From Lachnospiraceae bacterium (GTDB lineage: Bacteria > Bacillota > Clostridia > Lachnospirales > Lachnospiraceae), in contig JAFZMO010000053.1 in NCBI GenBank assembly GCA_017551165.1, positions 1-41,530 of the forward strand: 41,530 nt of DNA. Direction: 5' to 3'. Of this stretch, positions 15,306-24,126 are shown piece after piece. The notes under the pieces are model-generated. The model did not search any database, had not been told where the DNA came from, and worked only from the letters and a program-made list of their open reading frames with translations. The translations under genes were made by a program, and so were the position numbers. Within the stretch, counting starts at the first letter, position 1, and the number at the start of each line of letters is the position of its first letter.

Positions 15306-18149
15306 GTGAGCACACACGGCATACCCGCAGTAGAGTTGCGGGGCATAACGAAGACCTTCGGCAGCGTGGTCGCCAACGAGGACGTCTCCTTCCGGGTGGA
15401 ACGGGGAGAGATCCTCGCCATTCTCGGAGAGAACGGCAGCGGCAAGACGACGCTGATGAATATGATCGCCGGCATTTACTATCCGGACAAGGGTTCGATC
15501 TTCGTCAACGGAGAGCAGGTTAACATCGGCTCCCCGCGCGACGCATTTGCCCACGGGATCGGCATGATCCACCAGCATTTCAAGTTGGTGGACCTTTTCA
15601 CGGCGACGGAAAATATAGTCCTCGGCCTCAAGGACGAGGGCCGCTTTAATCTGCGCGCGTACGCGGAACGCGTGCGCGAGATCAGCGAGCGCTACGGCTT
15701 CGACATCGATCCGAACAAGAAGATCTACGACATGTCGGTGTCGGAGAAGCAGACCGTGGAGATCATCAAGGTGCTGTACCGCGGGGCGGACATCCTGATC
15801 CTTGATGAGCCGACGGCCGTGCTGACGCCGCAGGAGACGGAGAAGCTGTTCGCCGTGCTGCGACGCATGCGCGATGACGGAAAGTCCATCATTATCATCA
15901 CGCACAAGCTGAACGAGGTTATGGCGCTGTCACAGAAGGTTGCCGTGCTCTGCAAGGGCCGCTACGTCGGCACCGTGGAGACGAAGGACACCAGCATCTC
16001 GGAGCTTACGGAGATGATGGTCGGCAAGAAGATCAGCCTGAACATCAACCGCAGCGAGGTCAAGGACGCTGTGGACCGCCTGTGCGTCAGCAATCTCAAT
16101 CTCGTCAACCGCGAGGGTGTACAGATCCTTCGGAACATCAACTTCACGGCGCGCGGCGGTGAGATCTTAGGTATCGCCGGTATCGCCGGCAGCGGCCAGA
16201 GAGAGCTGCTCGAGGCGATCGCAGGACTCCAGAAGGTCAGCGAGGGCTCGATCCTCTACAACAATCCGAAGAGCGGCGAGGCGGAGGAGCTCATCGGCAA
16301 GGATCCGAAGAAGATCCGTGAGCTTGGCGTCCGGCTGTCGTTCGTTCCCGAGGACCGTCTCGGCATGGGCCTCGTGGGAAATATGGACATCATCGACAAC
16401 ATGATGCTCCGCAGCTACAACAAGGGCTCGAGCGTTCTGTTGAACCGCAACGACCCGCGTGCGCTCGCGGAGACGATCATCAATGATCTCGAGGTTGTCA
16501 CGCCGAACGCGAAGACGCCGGTGCGTCGTCTGTCCGGCGGTAACGTGCAGAAGGTGCTCGTCGGACGTGAGATCGCGTCCGCACCCAAGGTGCTGATGGC
16601 GGCATATCCGGTCCGCGGACTCGACATCAACTCCTCCTTTACGATCTACAATCTGTTAAATGAGCAGAAGGAGCGCGGCACGGCGGTCATCTTCGTCGGT
16701 GAGGACCTCGACGTTCTGCTCGAGCTGTGCGACCGCATCATGGTCATCGCGTCCGGAGAGGTCGTCGACATCGTCGACGCCAAGAAGACGACGAAGGAAG
16801 CGATCGGCCTTGCGATGACGCACAGCAATACAAGCTCGATCAGTCTCGACGAGGGTGAGGTTGTGAAGACCGATGCCGAGGCGGAAACCGCGGCGTACGG
16901 TGCCGAGGTCGAGAAGGTTGAGGCTGAGAAGGTTAGCGCAGAGGCTGAGAAGGTCGAGACTGGGACTGCAAAGGTCGAGGCCGAGGCTGAGAAAGTTGAA
17001 ACTGAGAATTCGGAAAATGTTCCCGAGGAACAACACATTTCCCACAAGGTCAAGGAACCGCTCTTCCATGTCGTGAAGAAGGACGCCATGCCGTGGCCGA
17101 AGGTCTGGCTTGTGCGCATCCTCTCGGTTGTCGTCGGTATCGTGCTGTGCGGCGTGATCGCGCTGATCATCGGCGTTTCGCCGCTTGACCTGTACTCGAC
17201 GATGTTTGACGGCGCGTTCGGTACGGAGAACCGTATCTGGGCGCTGCTGCAGGAGACGGTGCTGTTGCTCGGTATCGCGGTTGCACTGACGCCGGCGTTT
17301 AAGATGCGGTTCTGGAACATCGGCGGCGAGGGTCAGGTGCTGATCGGCGGTTTCGCCACGGCAGCCTGCATGATCCTCTTCGGGGAGAAGCTTCCGTCTG
17401 CGGTGCTCATCCTTGTGATGCTGGTCGCAAGTGTATTGGCAGGCGCGATATGGGCTTTCCTTCCCGCTTTTTTCAAAGCACACTGGAATACGAACGAGAC
17501 GCTGTTCACGTTGATGATGAACTACATCGCGATGCAGATCGTTTCGTACTTCGAATACATCTGGTCGGTGCCGAAGGGCTCCGGACACATCGGCGTCATC
17601 AACGCGAAGACGAAGACCGGATGGCTTCCGGTCTTCGGCGGGTACGATTACCTGCTGAACATCATCATCGTGTTGCTCATGACGGTCATCATTTACATCT
17701 ATCTTCGCTATGCGAAGCACGGCTATGAGCTCACGGTTGTCGGCGAGAGCGAGAACACAGCGCGCTACATCGGCGTCAACGTGAAGAAGGTTATCATCCG
17801 CACGATGATCCTCTCCGGCGCGATCTGCGGTATCATGGGTCTGTTGATCGTCGGCGGCACCAACCACACCGTGGCGAGCAACACCGTAAAGAACCGCGGA
17901 TTTACCGCGATCATGGTATCGTGGCTGGCACACTTCAATCCGCTCTACATGATCGTGACCTCGCTGTTGATCGCATTCATGTCGCGAGGCGCGAAGGAGA
18001 TGGCCTCCATGCTGCGCATGAACGAGGCGTTTGCGGATATCCTGATCGGTATCATCATTTTCTGTATCATCGGAAGTGAATTCTTCCTCAACTACAAAGT
18101 GGTGTTCCGCCGGCGGAAGAAGGACGCGAAAGGAGGGCTTGACGCATGA
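15306..18149 (+). CDS. Fused nucleoside-type ABC importer: tandem ATPase plus permease
   Basis: 947 residues from GTG 15306 with an AGGAGGA site. Residues about 5-240 are the first ATPase (Walker A GENGSGKTT near 40-48, signature MSVSEKQ, Walker B ILILDEPTAVL). About 250-505 is the second, with altered Walker A (GIAGSGQRE), LSGGNVQK and a PVRGLD motif in place of the acidic Walker B end, as normal for RbsA/YufO-type ATPases. A 60-residue Glu/Lys/Ala/Val repeat linker (about 520-580) leads into a YufP-like permease (about 593-940; GEGQVLIGGF and GESENTARYIGV visible). In most genomes these are separate genes; here one frame runs through with no disruption. With the BMP lipoprotein and the next permease it should import nucleosides. 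Confidence 0.9.
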   Translation: MSTHGIPAVELRGITKTFGSVVANEDVSFRVERGEILAILGENGSGKTTLMNMIAGIYYPDKGSIFVNGEQVNIGSPRDAFAHGIGMIHQHFKLVDLFTATENIVLGLKDEGRFNLRAYAERVREISERYGFDIDPNKKIYDMSVSEKQTVEIIKVLYRGADILILDEPTAVLTPQETEKLFAVLRRMRDDGKSIIIITHKLNEVMALSQKVAVLCKGRYVGTVETKDTSISELTEMMVGKKISLNINRSEVKDAVDRLCVSNLNLVNREGVQILRNINFTARGGEILGIAGIAGSGQRELLEAIAGLQKVSEGSILYNNPKSGEAEELIGKDPKKIRELGVRLSFVPEDRLGMGLVGNMDIIDNMMLRSYNKGSSVLLNRNDPRALAETIINDLEVVTPNAKTPVRRLSGGNVQKVLVGREIASAPKVLMAAYPVRGLDINSSFTIYNLLNEQKERGTAVIFVGEDLDVLLELCDRIMVIASGEVVDIVDAKKTTKEAIGLAMTHSNTSSISLDEGEVVKTDAEAETAAYGAEVEKVEAEKVSAEAEKVETGTAKVEAEAEKVETENSENVPEEQHISHKVKEPLFHVVKKDAMPWPKVWLVRILSVVVGIVLCGVIALIIGVSPLDLYSTMFDGAFGTENRIWALLQETVLLLGIAVALTPAFKMRFWNIGGEGQVLIGGFATAACMILFGEKLPSAVLILVMLVASVLAGAIWAFLPAFFKAHWNTNETLFTLMMNYIAMQIVSYFEYIWSVPKGSGHIGVINAKTKTGWLPVFGGYDYLLNIIIVLLMTVIIYIYLRYAKHGYELTVVGESENTARYIGVNVKKVIIRTMILSGAICGIMGLLIVGGTNHTVASNTVKNRGFTAIMVSWLAHFNPLYMIVTSLLIAFMSRGAKEMASMLRMNEAFADILIGIIIFCIIGSEFFLNYKVVFRRRKKDAKGGLDA

Positions 18150-19165
18150 TTTTCTTTGAATTTGTCAGAAGAGCGATCATCCAGGGCATCCCTCTGTTGT
18201 TCGGTTCAAGCGGCGAGATCCTCACCGAGAAATCCGGCCACCTGAACCTCGGTATCCCGGGCATCATGTATGTGAGTGCCATGAGCGGTTTCATCGGAGC
18301 ATTTTTCTATGAGACCGGCACGGACAACTTCAACGGGACCGTGGCGGTGCTGATCGCCCTGGGCGGATCGATCCTCGGCGCGCTGTTTATGGGCCTGATC
18401 TACTGCTTCCTCACGGTCACGCTCCGTGCGAACCAGAACGTGACGGGCCTTGCGCTCACGACGTTCGGCGTCGGCTTCGGCAACTTCTTCGGCGGTTCTC
18501 TGATCCGTTTTGCGAAGTCCGAGGTTGCGTCCGTAACGATCTCGAAGACGAGCCTGGCGTTCAGCAAGCGCCTGAATCTGGAAAATACTCCCGCCTGGTT
18601 CCGGGACACGATCGGCACGATGTTTTTGTCGTACAGCTTCCTTGCGTACCTCGCGGTCATCATCGCGATCATCATGGCGTTCGTGCTCCGCAAGACGCGC
18701 ATCGGTCTTCACCTGCGCGCAGTCGGTGAGAACCCGGCGACCGCGGATGCAGCCGGCATCCATGTCAACCGCTACAAGTACATTGCGACCTGCCTCGGCA
18801 GCGTGATCGCGGGCTTCGGCGGTCTGTACTACATCATGGACTACGCCTCCGGCGTGTGGTCCAACAACGGCTTCGGCGACCGCGGTTGGCTTGCCATCGC
18901 GCTCGTTATCTTCGCGATCTGGCGACCGACGTTTGCGATCGCGGGATCGTTCCTGTTCGGCGGCCTCTACATCTGCCACTTCTACATCCACAAGCTGGAT
19001 GCGATCTTCCCGTGGATCAAGGTGACGATGGCCACGCAGGAGCTGATCAAGATGACGCCCTACGTTGTTACGGTCATCATCCTGATCCTGATCAGCATGC
19101 GGCGCAAGAAGGAGACGCAGCCGCCCGCACACCTGGGTCTGCCGTACTTCCGCGAGGAGCGCTGA
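18146..19165 (+). CDS. Nucleoside-type ABC transporter permease (YufQ-like)
   Basis: 339 residues; its ATG overlaps the preceding stop (ATGA), with AGGAGGG upstream. About ten hydrophobic helices. Family marks: GEILTEKSGHLNLGIPGIM near 22-40, VGENPATADAAGIHVNRYKY near 193-212 and RGWLAIALVIFAIWRP near 250-265, all typical of the BPD_transp_2/YufQ branch. It pairs with the permease half of the upstream fusion to form the membrane channel of the importer. Last gene of the operon; a terminator follows at 19211-19256. Confidence 0.92.
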   Translation: MIFFEFVRRAIIQGIPLLFGSSGEILTEKSGHLNLGIPGIMYVSAMSGFIGAFFYETGTDNFNGTVAVLIALGGSILGALFMGLIYCFLTVTLRANQNVTGLALTTFGVGFGNFFGGSLIRFAKSEVASVTISKTSLAFSKRLNLENTPAWFRDTIGTMFLSYSFLAYLAVIIAIIMAFVLRKTRIGLHLRAVGENPATADAAGIHVNRYKYIATCLGSVIAGFGGLYYIMDYASGVWSNNGFGDRGWLAIALVIFAIWRPTFAIAGSFLFGGLYICHFYIHKLDAIFPWIKVTMATQELIKMTPYVVTVIILILISMRRKKETQPPAHLGLPYFREER

Positions 19166-19210
19166 TCGCGCAGACTTGGGGCCGACGCCCGATACAGACA
19201 CATATGCAAA

Positions 19211-19256
19211 ACAAAAACCGGACAGGGGATGCGTTCCTCTGTCCGGTATTATTTTT
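19211..19256. terminator. Bidirectional terminator between converging genes
   Basis: ACCGGACAG (19217-19225) pairs with CTGTCCGGT (19239-19247); A-rich on the left (ACAAAAA) and ATTATTTTT on the right, so it can serve both the importer operon and the minus-strand activase gene. Confidence 0.85.
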
Positions 19257-19288
19257 CGAAAAATGATGTGCGGCTGCGTCAGCAACGC

Positions 19289-19987
19289 TCATTCCATGCC
19301 GCGGATGTCGACGAGCGGGATCATCTTGGCGAGCATTTCCTTCCATGCGACGAGCTCTGCGGCTTCGGGCGCGTGGAAACGATCCTTGACCATGACCTGG
19401 TCGCTGTCGCGGTAGGGCTGCAGGTAGTAGTGGCGTGCGCCGGCGATCCACTGGCCGATGCGCTCCATCGAGGCCGTGTCGTGCAGCTCCTTGGAGACGG
19501 TCGTGCGGAATTCGTAGTGGATGCCGCTGCTCATCAGCAGCTTGACGGAGGCCTCCACGGCGTCGGTGCGGAACTCGGGGATCCCGATGGTCTCGCCGTA
19601 GCGCTCCTTGCAGTTTTTGATGTCCATCGCGACGTAGTCGAGCTGGTTCGTGCGGAGCAGGCGCTCCAGTACCGCAGGCGACTGGCCGTTGGTGTCGAGC
19701 TTGACCTTGAAGCCGAGCGCGCGGATCTTGCCGATGAACTCCGGAAGGTCCGGCTGGAGAGTCGGCTCGCCGCCGGTGATGGCAACGCCCTCCAAGACGT
19801 GGGCGCGCAGCCGGAGGAACTTGAAGATCTCGTCCTCGGAGATCATCGGGACCTTCTCCGGGCAGAGGACCAACTCGCTGTTGTGGCAGTAGGGACACCG
19901 GAAATTGCAGCCGCCCGTGAACACTGTGGCAGCCGTATGTCCGGGGTAATCAAGAAGCGTAAGCTTTTGTAAACCGTGGATCTGCAT
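19289..19987 (-). CDS. Radical SAM, anaerobic ribonucleotide reductase activating protein (NrdG2-like)
   Basis: 232 residues, start at 19987 behind GGAGGG (an in-frame upstream ATG has no site). The sequence starts MQIHGLQKLTLLDYPGH and has the radical SAM cluster motif GCNFRCPYCHN near residues 27-37, then ITGGEPTLQ near 70-78 and LDTNGQ near 99. This is the TIGR02495 type of activase, which makes a glycyl radical on a class III ribonucleotide reductase, or in some genomes another glycyl radical enzyme. No nrdD is in the window, so the partner is unknown. It has its own promoter at 20065-20093. Confidence 0.82.
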   Translation of the reverse strand: MQIHGLQKLTLLDYPGHTAATVFTGGCNFRCPYCHNSELVLCPEKVPMISEDEIFKFLRLRAHVLEGVAITGGEPTLQPDLPEFIGKIRALGFKVKLDTNGQSPAVLERLLRTNQLDYVAMDIKNCKERYGETIGIPEFRTDAVEASVKLLMSSGIHYEFRTTVSKELHDTASMERIGQWIAGARHYYLQPYRDSDQVMVKDRFHAPEAAELVAWKEMLAKMIPLVDIRGME

Positions 19988-20064
19988 AGAGCCCTCCCTG
20001 TTAGCCCGCGGCTCGTCGGGGCGGATGACTGTCCGCGTCGCCGGCGGGATATTGTTCAATCTTC

Positions 20065-20093
20065 ATTGTACACCGAAAGGGCGAAAATGTCCA
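20065..20093 (-). promoter_or_regulatory. Promoter of the radical SAM activase gene
   Basis: Read on the minus strand: TGGACA (20093-20088), 17 bases, TACAAT (20070-20065). ATTTTCG immediately follows the -35. Confidence 0.6.
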
Positions 20094-20126
20094 CGATTCC
20101 CCGCTTCTTTCCCGGGCGTCATTTGC

Positions 20127-20145
20127 ATGTCGTGGGGCACGACAT
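20127..20145. other. Perfect hairpin just after tadA
   Basis: ATGTCGTG-GGG-CACGACAT directly abuts the tadA stop codon. There is no T-run, so it is a candidate mRNA 3'-end stem rather than a classic terminator. Confidence 0.45.
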
Positions 20146-20646
20146 TTACTCGGAAATCTGCAAGGTTTTGTTCCCGCGCTCCCGGGCGCGCATGTCGCGA
20201 AAGAAATCGGTGAGCAGTGCGCTGCACTCCTCGGTGCAGACACCGTCAACGATCTCCACCTGATGGTTGAACTCCTTCATCTGCAGAAGGTTGAGAATGG
20301 AACCTGCGCAGCCGGCCTTCGGGTTCGGCGCACCGACAACAACGCGGTCGATGCGGGACTGCACCAGAGCTCCGGAGCACATCTGGCACGGCTCGAGCGT
20401 GACGTACATCGTGCAACCCTCGAGGCGCCAGTCGCCGAGCTTGCGGCAGGCCTGCCGGATCGCGATGATCTCGGCGTGTGCGAGCGTCGAATGGCTCGTG
20501 AGACGGCGGTTGAAGCCGCGGCCGATGATCTTGTCGTCGCAGACGATGACGCAGCCGATCGGCACCTCGCCGAGCTCCATGGCGCGCTTCGCCTGATGGA
20601 TCGCCTTGCGCATGTAATAGAGATGATCGCGTGTGGATTTCACCAT
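20146..20646 (-). CDS. tadA: tRNA-specific adenosine deaminase TadA
   Basis: 166 residues from 20646, with an AAGGAG site about 11 bases upstream on the minus strand. Zinc deaminase signatures: LAHAEIIAI near 56-64 (His-Ala-Glu) and TLEPCQMCSGAL near 87-98 (PCxxC). It continues with GAPNPKAGCAGS near 115, typical of TadA rather than cytidine deaminase. It converts A34 to inosine in tRNA-Arg(ACG). Its likely promoter is at 20701-20729 on the minus strand, divergent from the GGDEF gene. Confidence 0.93.
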   Translation of the reverse strand: MVKSTRDHLYYMRKAIHQAKRAMELGEVPIGCVIVCDDKIIGRGFNRRLTSHSTLAHAEIIAIRQACRKLGDWRLEGCTMYVTLEPCQMCSGALVQSRIDRVVVGAPNPKAGCAGSILNLLQMKEFNHQVEIVDGVCTEECSALLTDFFRDMRARERGNKTLQISE

Positions 20647-20700
20647 GACCGGAGACACTCCTTCCTCCCAAAACACTCATGTCAAGCGTAATTTTACACA

Positions 20701-20729
20701 AGTATAGCATTGAACAAATAAAATGTATA
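20701..20729 (-). promoter_or_regulatory. Probable tadA promoter
   Basis: Minus strand: TATACA (20729-20724), 17 bases, TATACT (20706-20701) with an upstream TGC making an extended -10. The adjoining sequence is very A+T-rich compared with the genes. Confidence 0.5.
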
Positions 20730-20768
20730 GAATTATTGCAAAAAACGTAAATAATTCGCAATATATCG

Positions 20769-20919
20769 TTGAAAAAAGCCTAAAAAAAGTGTAAAATGTC
20801 CAGTGTAGCGATTTTTCGCTTTGGAAAATGTTACGGGACGTAGAATTTTCGGTCCCGAAATTGCGTAATAGCCGCTAATTTGGGGCGGCGGAGGGCTGCG
20901 CTGCGCAGCCGGAGGAGAC
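20769..20919 (+). promoter_or_regulatory. Promoter and hairpin-rich leader of the GGDEF gene
   Basis: TTGAAA (20769-20774), 17 bases, TAAAAT (20792-20797). The leader of about 110 bases holds three stems: AGCGA/TCGCT (around 20807-20820), CGGGAC (20834-20839)/GTCCCG (20852-20857), and GGCTGCG-CTG-CGCAGCC (20894-20910) ending directly at the GGAGGAG ribosome site. The last stem could gate translation. It does not show the conserved core of known c-di-GMP riboswitches. Confidence 0.55.
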
Positions 20920-22878
20920 ATGAACGCAGGAAAACACAAGAGGATCGGTGTGTTAATCTCGAAACCGACGACCGAGTATCAGCACGACCTTCTCTGCAGC
21001 ATTGAAGAGAGGGCGGCTGCGTATGGCTATTACACGTTGGTTTATTCTATTTTCGGCGGATACGGGAAGAATGAACAGTTTGTGCGCGGCGAGCGGATGC
21101 TGGCCGACCTCCCGGATTACCGAAATCTTGACGGTATTCTTCTTTGCATGGACACATTTACCGACGACACGGTAGTCAACCGGCTGCTGGAGCGCGTGCG
21201 GACGAGGGCGACCTGCCCTGTTGTTTGTGTGCGCAGACAGTACGACGGCTATCACAGCGTGCTCGTCGACGACCTCAACTCGATGGAGGGCATCGTCGAC
21301 CATCTCGTTCAGGAGCACAACTACCGCGATTTCTGCTACGTCAGCGGACCGAAGGCCCATCCGGACGCGATGAAACGCCTGGACTGCTTCCGTCGGATGA
21401 TGGCCAAGTATGAGATCCCCCTTACGGATGATGACATATTCTACGGCGATTTCTGGCGCAACCAGGGCGAGGCGGCGGTGGCCGAGCTTCTCGACATCCG
21501 CACCCAATACCCCGACGTGATCGTGTGCGCGAACGACTACATGGCGATGGCCGTGTGCAACGCGCTCTCGGACCGCGGCATCAAGGTGCCGGAGGAGATC
21601 GCAGTCACGGGCTTCGACGACGTGCGGGAGGCGGAGGCGCAGATCCCGGCGCTCACGTCGGTGCGCGTGGACGTCGCCAACATGGGCAGGAAGTCGGTCG
21701 ACATGCTGGTCGGCCTGATACGCAACGAGACCGTTCCGGAGATCGATTACGTCACAACGTCGGTGGTGTGCCGCGAGTCCTGCGGATGCCACACCGCCAA
21801 CAAGGAAGACAACGCCGCGGCTGCGGTGCGCAAGTACTTCGACGCGTCGCGCACGGCGGAACACTACAACATGCAGACCGTTTTCATGAGCATCGATGTG
21901 GAAAATGCCGACAGCATGGACGATCTGAACGAAGGCATCTACACGTATATCTTCAACAACGAGAATTTCCGTGATTTCTTCCTCGTGCTGAACGACCTCG
22001 ACTGGGCGGCAGCGGAGCCGGAAGACATGCGGACGTTTACCGATAAGGTTCACCTGCGCACGGCCATTCAGGAGACGATCCTCCTTGGACACGTGGATCA
22101 GGTGTTTGCGCGGGAGGACATCCTTCCCGATGAGTACGTCTATGACGCGCCGTGCGGGTACTATATCGTGCCGCTGCATTTCCAGGAGCTGTGCTACGGC
22201 TACGCGATGATCAACTTCCATGATCACGAGGCGCCGCGCCCGTTCTTCCAGTACATCATCACGATCATCAGCAACGTCCTCGAGCGGCTCCGCATCAACG
22301 CGCGCATGAAGCGCCTGGTGGACAAGCTCTCGAGCCTGTACGTGAGCGACGTGCTGACGGGACTCAAGAACCGCTACGGCTTCGAGGAGGATTCGCAGCG
22401 GATGTACGAGCAGGTGAAGGGCACCGGCAGGTCGTTTGCGATCATCTCGATCGACATGGACGGCCTCAAGGGCATCAACGACAACTACGGGCACGCGCAG
22501 GGCGACGTCGCGCTCCGTGCGATCGCCAACTCGATGTACGCGGCGTGCTTCGCGAACGAGCAGTGCTACCGCGTCGGCGGCGACGAGTTCCAGGTGCTCG
22601 CGACAGACTACTCCGAGGACGACGTGAAGCGGTTCTACGAGCGCTTCGAGGGCTTCCTGGAGGACTACAACAACCGTTCCAAGCGGCCGTATCTGGTGCT
22701 TGCAAGCTACGGGCACTCCATCTGCATCGGCAACGAGAGCCGCGAGCTCGGCGAGTGGATGACCCTTAGCGACGACCGCATGTATGAGAATAAATCGGAA
22801 AATAAAAAGCACCGCAGTCTGTTCCGCGAGGACGCAGCCGCGGGGGCGAAGGAGACGAAGAGTGGCGGAGATGATTGA
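20920..22878 (+). CDS. LacI-type sugar-sensor domain fused to GGDEF diguanylate cyclase
   Basis: 652 residues. Residues about 7-285 are a periplasmic-binding-protein-like domain of the LacI/GalR effector type (RIGVLISKPTTEYQHDLL start, DGILLCMD near 73, DVIVCANDYMAMAV near 200, VTGFDDVREAE near 227), but without the LacI DNA-binding helix-turn-helix and without a signal peptide or membrane segment, so it acts in the cytoplasm. A linker region of about 300-470, possibly GAF-like, leads to a GGDEF domain from DVLTGLKNRYGF (about 477), with an intact RVGGDEF near 550. No RxxD inhibitory site stands five residues before it. It should make c-di-GMP in response to a small ligand. The galactokinase gene overlaps its end by 17 bases, which points to galactose or a relative as the ligand (inference). 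Confidence 0.88.
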   Translation: MNAGKHKRIGVLISKPTTEYQHDLLCSIEERAAAYGYYTLVYSIFGGYGKNEQFVRGERMLADLPDYRNLDGILLCMDTFTDDTVVNRLLERVRTRATCPVVCVRRQYDGYHSVLVDDLNSMEGIVDHLVQEHNYRDFCYVSGPKAHPDAMKRLDCFRRMMAKYEIPLTDDDIFYGDFWRNQGEAAVAELLDIRTQYPDVIVCANDYMAMAVCNALSDRGIKVPEEIAVTGFDDVREAEAQIPALTSVRVDVANMGRKSVDMLVGLIRNETVPEIDYVTTSVVCRESCGCHTANKEDNAAAAVRKYFDASRTAEHYNMQTVFMSIDVENADSMDDLNEGIYTYIFNNENFRDFFLVLNDLDWAAAEPEDMRTFTDKVHLRTAIQETILLGHVDQVFAREDILPDEYVYDAPCGYYIVPLHFQELCYGYAMINFHDHEAPRPFFQYIITIISNVLERLRINARMKRLVDKLSSLYVSDVLTGLKNRYGFEEDSQRMYEQVKGTGRSFAIISIDMDGLKGINDNYGHAQGDVALRAIANSMYAACFANEQCYRVGGDEFQVLATDYSEDDVKRFYERFEGFLEDYNNRSKRPYLVLASYGHSICIGNESRELGEWMTLSDDRMYENKSENKKHRSLFREDAAAGAKETKSGGDD

Positions 22879-24034
22879 TTCGTTGCGGGAGGCATTTGCC
22901 GCACAGTTTGGTGAGGGCGGCGACATCCGCACGTATTTCGCGCCGGGGCGCGTCAATTTGATCGGGGAGCACACCGACTACAACGGCGGACACGTATTTC
23001 CGTGCGCGCTGACGATCGGCACCTACGCGGTGGCGAGAAAGCGTGAGGATCGGATGCTCCGCATGTACTCGGAGAATTTTCCAAACGAGGGTGTGATCAC
23101 GTGCCCGCTGGACGGGCTTACCTACCGCGCGGAGGACGCGTGGGCGAACTACCCCAAGGGCGTCATCAGGACGGCGGCGGACCGCGGGTATGCGGCGGAC
23201 GCCGGGTTTGACATCCTGTACTACGGGACGATCCCGAACTCGTCGGGGCTGTCCTCGTCGGCGTCGATCGAGGTGCTGACGGGCGAGGTCCTGCGGGACC
23301 TGTTCGGGTTTGACTACGACAATATCGCGAACGCGAAGATCGGGCAGGAGGCGGAAAATTCGTTCATCGGCGTCAACTGCGGCATCATGGACCAGTTCGC
23401 GATCGCCATGGGAAGAAAGGACTGCGCGATCTTCCTCGACACGGCGACACTCGAGTATGAGTACGCGCCGATCGCGATGGACGGCGCGCGGATCGTCATC
23501 ATGAACACCAACCACAAGCGCGGCTTAGGGGAGTCGAAGTACAACGAGCGGCGCGCGGAGTGCGAGCAGGCGCTCGCGGAGCTGCAGAGCGTGGTTTCCG
23601 TCGGGTCGCTCGGCGAGCTGACCGAGGAGATGTTCGAAAAGTGCGAGAGCGCGATCGGCTCGGAGGTGCGGCGGAGAAGAGCGCGGCACGCGGTGACCGA
23701 GAACGCCAGAACAATACGGGCGGTCGCGGCGCTGCGGGACGGCGATCTCGCGGAGTTCGGGCGGCTGATGAACGCTTCGCACATCTCGCTGCGGGATGAC
23801 TACGAGGTGACCGGGCACGAGCTCGACACGCTGGTTGAAGCCGCGTGGGAGGTGCCGGGAGTGATCGGCGCCAGGATGACCGGCGCGGGCTTCGGCGGCT
23901 GTGCGGTGTGCATCGTGCGCGAGGAGAGCGTGGACGCGCTGATCAAGGCGGTGTGCGAGCGTTATGAGAGTAAGATCGGATACCCCGCAACCTGCTATGT
24001 CGCGGAGATCGGAGACGGACCGCGGCGGATCTGA
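22862..24034 (+). CDS. galK: Galactokinase
   Basis: 390 residues from GTG 22862 (AGGAGA at 22850-22855); the start overlaps the GGDEF gene's last 17 bases. The ATG at 22871 has no properly spaced site. GHMP kinase motifs: galactokinase signature GRVNLIGEHTDYNGG near 27-41, ATP loop GLSSSASIEVLTGE near 125-138 and MTGAGFGGCAV near 340. It phosphorylates alpha-D-galactose at C1, the first step of the Leloir pathway. galT and galE are not in the window. Coupling to a c-di-GMP gene instead of other gal genes is unusual. Confidence 0.93.
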   Translation: MAEMIDSLREAFAAQFGEGGDIRTYFAPGRVNLIGEHTDYNGGHVFPCALTIGTYAVARKREDRMLRMYSENFPNEGVITCPLDGLTYRAEDAWANYPKGVIRTAADRGYAADAGFDILYYGTIPNSSGLSSSASIEVLTGEVLRDLFGFDYDNIANAKIGQEAENSFIGVNCGIMDQFAIAMGRKDCAIFLDTATLEYEYAPIAMDGARIVIMNTNHKRGLGESKYNERRAECEQALAELQSVVSVGSLGELTEEMFEKCESAIGSEVRRRRARHAVTENARTIRAVAALRDGDLAEFGRLMNASHISLRDDYEVTGHELDTLVEAAWEVPGVIGARMTGAGFGGCAVCIVREESVDALIKAVCERYESKIGYPATCYVAEIGDGPRRI

Positions 24035-24052
24035 GGAACATTTTCCGAAAGA

Positions 24053-24082
24053 TTGATTTGAATAAATTGAGCTTTTTACGAT
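24053..24082 (+). promoter_or_regulatory. Possible promoter before the HTH-EAL gene
   Basis: TTGATT (24053-24058), 18 bases, TACGAT (24077-24082). A CGGAAAAT word (as ATTTTCCG) lies just upstream at 24040. Confidence 0.4.
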
Positions 24083-24126
24083 AGATTGAGTTATTGAGAA
24101 ATGAGAGACATGAGGAGGAGACCAAG

